Shown here piece by piece: positions 1-5,454 of a stretch of 5,697 nt of DNA. Each line of letters begins with the position of its first letter. The stretch's first letter is position 1. The DNA comes from Nitrososphaerota archaeon. GTDB taxonomy: Archaea; Thermoproteota; Nitrososphaeria; Nitrososphaerales; Nitrosopumilaceae. Under the pieces are notes generated by a model. The model did no database searches. It had not been told where the DNA came from and saw only the letters and a program-made list of their open reading frames with translations. The translations under genes were made by a program, and so were the position numbers. The stretch lies in contig JAUWQG010000064.1 in assembly GCA_030611185.1 (NCBI GenBank), forward strand, positions 1 to 5,697. The letters run 5' to 3'.

Positions 1-696
1 CCAATTGCACAAGAAACAAGACATTGGGATGACAAACGAAAGATTACTATTTCTTCTAGGTCAAAAGAAGAAGAACTAGATTACCGATATTTCTTAGAAG
101 GCGATATTCCTTGGATAACCATAGGAAAAGAAACTCAAGAAAAATTAAAATCTGAAATGCCAGAGAGTATTAGCTCTAAAAAAGAGCGTTATGTTACAAA
201 GTATAGTATGCCTGATCAAGTAGCAGTTGTGTTATCTTCAGATAAATTTTATTCAGATTTATTTGATAAATCTCACACGGATAATAATGCAAAAGAAATA
301 GCAAATATTATCACTACTGATCTTATGGGATTGGTAGATACTAGGGAAAAAAGAGAGGAGTCAAAATTAGAACCCGTACATTTGAATGAACTAGCTGATG
401 CAATACAATCAGGTAAATTAACAAGAACCTCTGCTAAAAATGCATTATACGAAATTGTAAAAAGTGGAAAAGAACTGGATCAGGTAATTTCTGAACTAGA
501 TTTGGGAAATGTGTCTGATACTGATGAATTGTTGAAAATTATCAAACAGATAATATCTGATGAACCTCAAGCTGTAGAACAAGCAAAAACAAATCCACAA
601 ACAATTAATTTTCTTGTAGGTAAAGTAATGCAAAAAACTAAAGGAAAAGCAGATCCAAAATTAACATTAGATTTACTAAAAAAAGAACTGGGTTGA
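1..696 (+). CDS. gatB: Asp-tRNA(Asn)/Glu-tRNA(Gln) amidotransferase subunit B, C-terminal part (5' end outside window)
   Basis: The frame is open from base 1 to a TGA at 694-696 and encodes the last 231 residues, about half of a typical GatB (about 470-480). GatB is the subunit of GatCAB that binds and phosphorylates the misacylated tRNA, so that ammonia from GatA converts Glu-tRNA(Gln) or Asp-tRNA(Asn) to the amide. The fragment opens with QETRHW (residues 4-9) and RSKEEELDYRYF (20-31), the end of the catalytic cradle domain. The DYRYF form separates it from archaeal GatE, which I recall lacking this motif and carrying an AspRS-like insertion. A helical domain follows, then the C-terminal YqeY-like tRNA-binding domain, ending in the classic NFLVGKVMQKTKGKADP block (203-219). 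An internal ATG at 157 is not the start, because family motifs lie upstream of it. The 87-residue gene begins 4 bases downstream. Which tRNA is the substrate cannot be told from this fragment. Confidence 0.93.
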   Translation, partial: PIAQETRHWDDKRKITISSRSKEEELDYRYFLEGDIPWITIGKETQEKLKSEMPESISSKKERYVTKYSMPDQVAVVLSSDKFYSDLFDKSHTDNNAKEIANIITTDLMGLVDTREKREESKLEPVHLNELADAIQSGKLTRTSAKNALYEIVKSGKELDQVISELDLGNVSDTDELLKIIKQIISDEPQAVEQAKTNPQTINFLVGKVMQKTKGKADPKLTLDLLKKELG

Positions 697-700
697 GAAA

Positions 701-964
701 ATGGAAAATCTTTCTTTGGAGGATATAGAATTTATCAAAATACTTGCAAATTCAGATTCTACAATTTTACAAAAAGGCATGAATTCTGCCACAAAAGACC
801 GGTTGAACTCTCAAATAGGCGTGATATTACGTCAGTACTATAAGGAAAATACCGTGGGCATATCAACAAAATGGACTGAAAAATTTGAAAAAGCTGGAAT
901 TTCAGAAGATGATGGAAAGGCCGCAATTGCATGTGCTAGAAGGTTGGGAATTGATATTTCCTGA
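701..964 (+). CDS. Small conserved-looking protein of unknown function (87 aa), cotranscribed with gatB
   Basis: This is a short complete gene, ATG at 701-703 to TGA at 962-964, starting 4 bases after the gatB stop. It is almost certainly translated from the gatB mRNA. A weak purine-rich GGTTGAG overlaps the gatB stop just upstream of the ATG, so translational coupling is likely. The protein is soluble, with no signal peptide or membrane segment, and is roughly charge-balanced. It appears mostly helical: residues 5-17 (LSLEDIEFIKILA), 28-48, 53-63 and 68-83, the last containing AIACARRLG. The tight spacing, ATG start and gene-like composition make it a real gene. I do not recognise a family. 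It does not resemble GatC, which is of similar size but has a different conserved core. A small helical nucleic-acid-binding or regulatory protein is possible but not shown. Confidence 0.75.
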   Translation: MENLSLEDIEFIKILANSDSTILQKGMNSATKDRLNSQIGVILRQYYKENTVGISTKWTEKFEKAGISEDDGKAAIACARRLGIDIS

Positions 965-966
965 AA

Positions 967-979
967 TTAAAAATTTTTT
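967..979 (+). promoter_or_regulatory. AT-rich TATA-like box for the acyl-CoA synthetase gene, merged with a T6 tract after the gatB operon
   Basis: TTAAAAAT at 967-974 lies about 35 bases before the TTG at 1005. Archaeal TATA boxes sit about 26-27 bases before the transcription start, so this would give a leader of only about 8 bases. The T6 run at 974-979, directly behind the stop of the preceding gene, is the kind of U-tract archaeal RNA polymerase terminates at. The same 13 bases may therefore end one transcript and promote the next. No hairpin is visible. Confidence 0.4.
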
Positions 980-1004
980 ACTAGCGGATTTTTCAAATAA
1001 TTAA

Positions 1005-2930
1005 TTGTCTAATTTTGAATTTATTCCAACTGTAGATCAAAAAGAAAATTCTAACATTTTCAAATTTATGAAACTTTGTGGAATTTCTACTTTAGATGAG
1101 CTAACCAAAAAGGCAAATGAAAATTTAGAATGGTTTTGGAAAGAAGTCGATCAATATGTTGGGACAGTTTGGGATAAACCATACCTGAAGGTCTTGGATT
1201 CTTCTAAAGGAGTTTCTTTCCCTACGTGGTTTGTTGGTGGAAAGACTAACATTTACAAATCATCAGTTGAAAAATTTTCTAAAATCCATCCCGATAAGGT
1301 TGCTTATACTTTTGTTTCTGAAGATGGGAAAACTTCTCAAATAACTTACTTGGAATTGGATAAAAAAGTATGCAAACTTGCAAATTCTTTAAAAACATTA
1401 GGGGTTCAAAAAGGAGATGCTGTTGCCATCTATCTTCCAATGATTGAAGAATCTATTTTAGCAATTTTAGCATCGGCAAAAATTGGTGCTGTACAGACAG
1501 TAATATTTTCAGGTTATAGTTCTGAATCATTACAAATTAGATTACAAGACTGTAAAGCAAAAATTCTTTTTGTTTGTGATGGATTTCAAAGAAAGGGAAA
1601 AGGGATTTCTCAAAAAAAAATAATTGAATCTGCAACACAAAATACAGCCATTGAAAAAATTATCGTTGTACCTTACAAAGGAATTGACATTTATGAAAAA
1701 TCAAAAAACTTCTTATTTTATCCAGATCTTGTATCATCTCAATCTGAATCATGTTCTACAGAAATTACTGATTCGGAAGATCCGTTATTCATTTTATACA
1801 CCTCTGGGACTACCGGTAAACCCAAAGGAGTGGTTCATGTACATGGTGGTTTCTCAGTTTTTGCTGGACATCAGGCATCATTTTTGATTGATACGACTGA
1901 AAATGATGTTATTTTATGGCCTGCAGATATTGGATGGATTACAGGATTAGTGTGGAATGTTTATGGTCTTTTGATCCAGGGTGCAAGTGCGGTAATCTAT
2001 GATGGCTCATTGGATTTTCCAAATTTTAATAGAATTTGGGATATGTTACATGAATACAGTGCTACTATTTTTGGAATATCGCCCACTGCAGTTAGGTTGT
2101 TTAAGAAAAATAATATCCAACCATTAAAACTCCACTCTTTGGATAAAATCAAAAATATTCCAACCACTGGTGAACCACTAGATGAGGATTCTTGGAGATG
2201 GTTATTTGAAAAAGTTGGAAATAAAAAAATTCCAATTATGAATTTGTCTGGAGGTACTGAAATTGGAGGAGCGATGTTATCTGTTTTCCCAGGGATGAAA
2301 CTAAAACCTTCTACCGTTGGAATTCCATGTCCTGGGATTAATCTAGATGTTTATGATGATGATGGAAATTCAGTAAGAGAAAAAGATGGATATCTTGTAA
2401 TTAAATCTCCATGGCCTGCCATGACACGAGGACTGTTAAATGATAATAAAAGATATTTGCAAACCTATTGGTCTCGTTTTGATAATATTTGGTTTCATGG
2501 GGATTATGTTTTTGTTGATAGTGATGGACTTTGGTACATGAAAGGAAGAGCAGATGATGTCATTAATGTGTCTGGCCATCGAATGAGCACTGCTGAAATT
2601 GAGCACACTGCAATTAGTAATGTAAATATTTCTGATGTGGCTTCAATTGCAATTCCTGATGAAATAACAGGTGAGGCCATTATTCTTTTTGTTATTCCAG
2701 AAAAAAAGATAGAACAAGACCTAGATGTTGTTATATCTAATTATATTTCTGAAAAAATTGGTAAACTTGCAAAACCAAAATTTGTCTTTGTTTTATCTGA
2801 CCTTCCTAAAACAAGAACTGGTAAAATAATGAGACGCCTCCTAAAGGCAAAATTATTGGGATTAGAATTAGGTGATTTATCTTCCCTTGAAAATCCTCAT
2901 GTATTGGACGAAATTTCAAAATTAGGTTGA
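1005..2930 (+). CDS. AMP-forming acyl-CoA synthetase, acetyl-CoA synthetase family, with non-acetate-type acyl pocket
   Basis: The enzyme makes an acyl-AMP from a carboxylate and ATP, then the CoA thioester; it is cytoplasmic. Its 641 residues match the family's full length (about 650). Visible motifs are the N-terminal cap with WFWKEVD (about 43-49), the phosphate loop TSGTTGKPKG (266-275), TTGEP (387-391), TEIGG (418-422), the ribose-binding Asp500 in HGDYVF, the hinge GRADDVINVSGHR (514-526), and the catalytic lysine K607 in KTRTGKIMRR. In family enzymes this Lys is also the acetylation control site. Ungapped alignment to Salmonella Acs from memory puts Gly416 at the Trp414 position and Thr388 at Val386, so acetate is unlikely to be the preferred substrate. 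The TTG start at 1005 directly follows an in-frame TAA and keeps the conserved N-terminal SNIFKFM region. ATG 1068 (Met22) would cut it. Candidate substrates are propionate, 3-hydroxypropionate, 4-hydroxybutyrate or butyrate; none is proven. Confidence 0.92.
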   Translation: MSNFEFIPTVDQKENSNIFKFMKLCGISTLDELTKKANENLEWFWKEVDQYVGTVWDKPYLKVLDSSKGVSFPTWFVGGKTNIYKSSVEKFSKIHPDKVAYTFVSEDGKTSQITYLELDKKVCKLANSLKTLGVQKGDAVAIYLPMIEESILAILASAKIGAVQTVIFSGYSSESLQIRLQDCKAKILFVCDGFQRKGKGISQKKIIESATQNTAIEKIIVVPYKGIDIYEKSKNFLFYPDLVSSQSESCSTEITDSEDPLFILYTSGTTGKPKGVVHVHGGFSVFAGHQASFLIDTTENDVILWPADIGWITGLVWNVYGLLIQGASAVIYDGSLDFPNFNRIWDMLHEYSATIFGISPTAVRLFKKNNIQPLKLHSLDKIKNIPTTGEPLDEDSWRWLFEKVGNKKIPIMNLSGGTEIGGAMLSVFPGMKLKPSTVGIPCPGINLDVYDDDGNSVREKDGYLVIKSPWPAMTRGLLNDNKRYLQTYWSRFDNIWFHGDYVFVDSDGLWYMKGRADDVINVSGHRMSTAEIEHTAISNVNISDVASIAIPDEITGEAIILFVIPEKKIEQDLDVVISNYISEKIGKLAKPKFVFVLSDLPKTRTGKIMRRLLKAKLLGLELGDLSSLENPHVLDEISKLG

Positions 2931-2956
2931 TAAAATCTCACTTTTTGATATTTTAT
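2930..2956 (+). terminator. Weak T-tract terminator candidate after the acyl-CoA synthetase gene
   Basis: Directly behind the TGA (2928-2930) lie a T5 (2942-2946) and a T4 (2951-2954). ATAAAAT at 2930-2936 and ATTTTAT at 2950-2956 form a 7-base inverted repeat around a 13-base loop. An all-AT stem is too weak to act as a bacterial-type terminator, but archaeal termination mainly needs T-rich non-template DNA. The placement fits; the call remains tentative. Confidence 0.3.
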
Positions 2957-2964
2957 GATTCACA

Positions 2965-2972
2965 TCTATATG
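2965..2972 (+). promoter_or_regulatory. TATA-like box for the aminotransferase gene
   Basis: TCTATATG is centred about 31 bases before the TTG start at 3000. With a 26-27 base TATA-to-start spacing, transcription would begin about 4 bases before the TTG, giving an almost leaderless mRNA. No Shine-Dalgarno-like sequence is present between this box and the TTG, which agrees with leaderless initiation. A second AT-rich match, TTATATGTAAAAT at about 2986-2998, is too close to the start codon to be the box. Confidence 0.45.
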
Positions 2973-2999
2973 CTTTATTGAAAAATTATATGTAAAATA

Positions 3000-4358
3000 T
3001 TGAAATTTGTAGTAGATCAGCAGGTAGAGGATATTGAGCTTCCTGAAAATTTAAAATTAAACACATTTTTGCAGGAATTTCACTCTGATTGTCCTCACCC
3101 TCAGTGCAGTTTTGGTTTTTACGGTTTTGCCTTTGGGCAGTCTCCCTTTCCAGTACCGAGACCTATTCAGGATGCATTAATCCAAAATGCCAATAAAGGA
3201 GCATACGCACCAGTCCCTGGAATTCCTGAATTAAGAGATGCGATATCAAAGTATAACAAATATTATTTTAGAATGGACGTTGATCCCCAAAGAATCTATG
3301 TGGGTCCTGGGACTAAAGAACTAATTTTTAATCTATTAGAAATTTTACATGGAACCGTAATTTTACCTACTCCTGCATGGCTTGGATACCTTCCTCAAAT
3401 TAGATTTTTGAAAAAAAATTATCACATGCTTCCTTCCCGCTCCAATGGAAAAATATCTCCACAGGATCTTAGAAAATTAGCTCTTAGGTTGCATGACAGA
3501 CAGAAAATACTAATCTTAAACAACCCACACAATCCAACCGGATTAGTTTATGATAGATTAGAGCTGGAAGAAATTGCAGACGTTTGCAGAGAACAAGAGA
3601 TTACCGTAATTTCTGATGAAATTTATGCGCAAACAACATATGATTTTTCAAAATTCGTAAGCATGGGGAAAATTTATCCTGAAGGGACTTTTGTTACTAA
3701 TGGTTTATCAAAGTCTCATGCGGCAGGTGGTTACAGACTAGGATATGTTATTTTCCCACAACATGCACTAGATGTAAGAAGGCAGTTTAAGAAAATATTG
3801 GCCACGGAATATACTGCAGTTTCGACCCCAATTCAGCATGCAGCAATAGCTGGTTTTGAAATTAGTTCTGAAATGAATGAATATTTTGAAATTACTCGAA
3901 GCATCCATCAATTAATCGGTGAGTATACTTATCATGCCTTAAATGAAATTGAGGGTGTCAAAACCACCAAACCCGAGGCGACATTTTATTTGTTAGCTGA
4001 TTTCAACTCGTTTTCCACCGAACTACAGACATCAAAAATTTCAACATCTCAAAAACTCTCCGAGTCTTTAATTGTTCATCCTTATCATACTGCAATAGTT
4101 GGTGGAGATAGTTTAGTTTTGGAAAGAACTGATTATAGTGCTAGAATTGCCTTTGTAGATTATGATGGCGCTGAAGTTTACCGTAAATATAAAAATCAAA
4201 AGCCTAAAACCCATTCAGAAAAATTAGAGTTTGTAAGGACCAATGCTCCGAGAGTGAGTTCTGGTATTGATATGATTACTACTTTTTTTGATAATTTAAA
4301 AAGGAACGTAAAAACCGATTTACAAACTCATGAGAACTCTATGAAGATTACTATCTAG
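3000..4358 (+). CDS. PLP-dependent aminotransferase, class I/II (aspartate aminotransferase fold type I)
   Basis: This cytoplasmic enzyme transfers an amino group from an amino acid to a 2-oxoacid through pyridoxal phosphate. Of its 452 residues, the visible active-site elements are NPHNPTG (175-181, Asn178 to the cofactor ring), SDEIY (205-209, Asp206 to the pyridine nitrogen, Tyr209 to O3'), GLSKS with Schiff-base Lys238, GGYRLGY with the phosphate-binding Arg246, and Arg382 in SARIAF, the usual substrate carboxylate-binding arginine. GAYAPVPGIPELRDAI is the typical N-terminal substrate-loop region. The catalytic set is therefore complete. TTG 3000 is chosen because no ATG or GTG start lies between it and the in-frame TGA at 2979-2981, and it fits the TATA-like box. 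Oddities are CPHPQC near the N-terminus (Cys31, Cys36) and about 70 residues after Arg382, longer than usual for class I. The amino-acid substrate cannot be told from sequence. The gene converges with, and overlaps by 8 bases, the SHOCT-protein gene. Confidence 0.88.
   Translation: MKFVVDQQVEDIELPENLKLNTFLQEFHSDCPHPQCSFGFYGFAFGQSPFPVPRPIQDALIQNANKGAYAPVPGIPELRDAISKYNKYYFRMDVDPQRIYVGPGTKELIFNLLEILHGTVILPTPAWLGYLPQIRFLKKNYHMLPSRSNGKISPQDLRKLALRLHDRQKILILNNPHNPTGLVYDRLELEEIADVCREQEITVISDEIYAQTTYDFSKFVSMGKIYPEGTFVTNGLSKSHAAGGYRLGYVIFPQHALDVRRQFKKILATEYTAVSTPIQHAAIAGFEISSEMNEYFEITRSIHQLIGEYTYHALNEIEGVKTTKPEATFYLLADFNSFSTELQTSKISTSQKLSESLIVHPYHTAIVGGDSLVLERTDYSARIAFVDYDGAEVYRKYKNQKPKTHSEKLEFVRTNAPRVSSGIDMITTFFDNLKRNVKTDLQTHENSMKITI
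4298..4314 (-). terminator. Paired T5 tracts, candidate terminator for the SHOCT-protein gene
   Basis: Read on the - strand, two T5 tracts (4314-4310 and 4302-4298) occur about 40-50 bases after the stop of the SHOCT-protein gene. They lie inside the 3' coding end of the opposing aminotransferase gene. There is no intergenic room for a terminator, so this transcript must end inside its neighbour. The positions are seen; the function is inferred. Confidence 0.3.
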
Positions 4359-5367
4359 AATTTTTATCTAATTTTTGTTTTAGTTTTTCATACTCTTCAA
4401 TTGAAATTTCACCTTTTGCTAATCTAGTTTGAATAATTCCTATGGGGTTAGAATTAATAATTGGCGATAAGATTTTCCTCCTGATAATATCTTTGTTTAA
4501 AGAAATATGTTTAGAGTTGACATCTACCTTTTTTTTAATTCCATACACTGCTCCAAATAATACTGCCAGCCCTCCTAATGCCAATACTACTTGGGCGATA
4601 TCACTATTTTCAGAGTTTGGGGGGAGGGGTAAAGTTGACAGTGCTTCTGCCTCTGGAATTATTTTTGGCCCTTCCATATTTTGAAAGGTTTCAATTTCTG
4701 ATTTTGTTGGAATTACATACCCTACTGCCTCTTCTATTGTGAGTTGAGGATAATTTTTGTCAAACCATGCTTGGTAGATTGGTTCATTATAGTATCTATC
4801 TAAATAATATTCTGGCTTTTTACTGGGATCCACAAAATCAGCAATTTTTGATTTTTTAGATATTTTGTTTTCTTGTTTTTCTATTACTATCTCTTCATCA
4901 ATTAATTGAGGCTCTTCAATTATTTTATTGTCTATCTCTTGGATAATCTCAGATTCCATTTTTTCTATATCTGAAAACAAATCTTCGTTGAAATCTCTGT
5001 TTTTATCAGAAAGGGTGGCATCAAAATCAAATGACTGAGTTTTACCTGCAGTCATATTTAGTACAAATGATGTTGCATTGTATGTTCCTGAAACTTGAAA
5101 TTTTTCATTTATGGGGATGTTTTTGTCAAAAGAATCGTCTGATTGAATTATGGCTTGACTAAGTAGGATGAATTTGTCAGTCGGATCTCTTAACACTATA
5201 GTTACCAATCCAGAAGAATCCTCTGAAACAGTTCCCTTGATGTTGATAGAATCTCCCTTTTGATATGATTTTTGATCTAGTTGCATTTCTGTAACTTCCG
5301 CAAAAACAGGTAAAACACCATATAGTACAATTATTGTTGCCAAAAAAAATAAAGAACATTTTTTCAT
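4351..5367 (-). CDS. Membrane-anchored surface protein with signal peptide, Ig-like ectodomain, one TM helix and cytoplasmic SHOCT domain
   Basis: The ATG at 5367-5365 gives 338 residues. A TTG one codon earlier (5370) is in frame but less likely. Numbering here counts from that TTG. A signal peptide spans 1-24 (KK, a hydrophobic stretch, then VFA|EV). Residues 25-120 are a beta-rich domain with QKSYQKGDSINIKGTVSE, typical of Ig-like/macroglobulin-type folds, plus two N-glycosylation sequons (NAT 98-100, NMT 105-107). A charged Glu/Lys/Ile-rich linker (about 125-180) looks coiled or extended. Next comes the YYLDRYYNE...AWFDKNYP segment (188-208), which I associate with secreted thaumarchaeal proteins. 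A Pro-rich stretch (246-251), a TM helix (258-278) and KKK (279-281) follow, predicting an outside-N, inside-C topology. Residues 309-335 (PIGIIQTRLAKGEISIEEYE...) match the SHOCT consensus, a short C-terminal oligomerisation-type domain. No enzymatic domain is seen; its role (cell envelope, adhesion or scaffold) is unknown. Confidence 0.8.
   Translation of the reverse strand: MKKCSLFFLATIIVLYGVLPVFAEVTEMQLDQKSYQKGDSINIKGTVSEDSSGLVTIVLRDPTDKFILLSQAIIQSDDSFDKNIPINEKFQVSGTYNATSFVLNMTAGKTQSFDFDATLSDKNRDFNEDLFSDIEKMESEIIQEIDNKIIEEPQLIDEEIVIEKQENKISKKSKIADFVDPSKKPEYYLDRYYNEPIYQAWFDKNYPQLTIEEAVGYVIPTKSEIETFQNMEGPKIIPEAEALSTLPLPPNSENSDIAQVVLALGGLAVLFGAVYGIKKKVDVNSKHISLNKDIIRRKILSPIINSNPIGIIQTRLAKGEISIEEYEKLKQKLDKNSR
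4361..4388 (+). terminator. Cluster of four T tracts, candidate terminator for the aminotransferase gene
   Basis: Starting 3 bases after the aminotransferase stop there are T5 (4361-4365), T5 (4372-4376), T4 (4378-4381) and T5 (4384-4388) on the + strand. This is a dense U-tract series of the type used for intrinsic termination in archaea. The tracts also encode the Lys/Asn/Leu-rich C-terminus of the SHOCT protein on the other strand, so both roles constrain the same bases. Confidence 0.45.
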
Positions 5368-5389
5368 CAAAATTATTAGGTGTTTTTAC

Positions 5390-5398
5390 TTTTTAAAA
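5390..5398 (-). promoter_or_regulatory. TATA-like box for the SHOCT-protein gene (leaderless spacing)
   Basis: On the - strand TTTTAAAAA (5398 to 5390) is centred about 27 bases before the ATG at 5367, exactly the archaeal TATA-to-start spacing for a leaderless mRNA beginning at or next to that ATG. This favours ATG 5367 over the TTG at 5370. No Shine-Dalgarno-like sequence precedes the start. Confidence 0.5.
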
Positions 5399-5402
5399 AA
5401 AA
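5395..5402 (-). terminator. T8 tract, candidate terminator of the prepilin peptidase gene
   Basis: The longest T run (8 on the - strand) in the 84-base gap lies about 53 bases after the peptidase stop. No stable GC stem precedes it, which archaeal termination does not require. It overlaps the TATA-like box of the next gene, so ending of the upstream transcript and promoter use by the downstream gene share the same bases. Read-through into the SHOCT-protein gene is also possible. Confidence 0.35.
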
Positions 5403-5454
5403 CGTAGAATTGGTATGAACCTCAGTATGGTAATGTTTAAAATAAATAAATTTT

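Noticed and set aside
157..696. A separate 179-residue gene starting at ATG 157
   Set aside because: The frame is open to base 1 and encodes the GatB motifs QETRHW and DYRYF upstream of this Met, so it is the tail of a longer gatB.
1624..1887. 87-codon + strand open frame inside the acyl-CoA synthetase gene
   Set aside because: It lies entirely within a well-supported gene in another frame, including its phosphate-loop motif. The protein is low-complexity with no start signal.
2990..2992. ATG just upstream of the aminotransferase as its start
   Set aside because: It is out of frame and followed immediately by TAA.
4618..4629. G6-A-G4 run as a possible G-quadruplex
   Set aside because: Only two G runs are present, and they are explained by proline codons (LPLPP) of the SHOCT protein on the other strand.
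4442..4684. 80-codon + strand open frame opposite the SHOCT-protein gene
   Set aside because: It is antisense to the TM helix and Pro-rich region of a convincing gene. Its hydrophobic look is a mirror of that coding sequence.
5177..5359. 60-codon - strand frame overlapping the start of the SHOCT-protein gene
   Set aside because: It is a shifted frame of the signal-peptide and Ig-like region. The Cys/Phe-rich translation has no family features.
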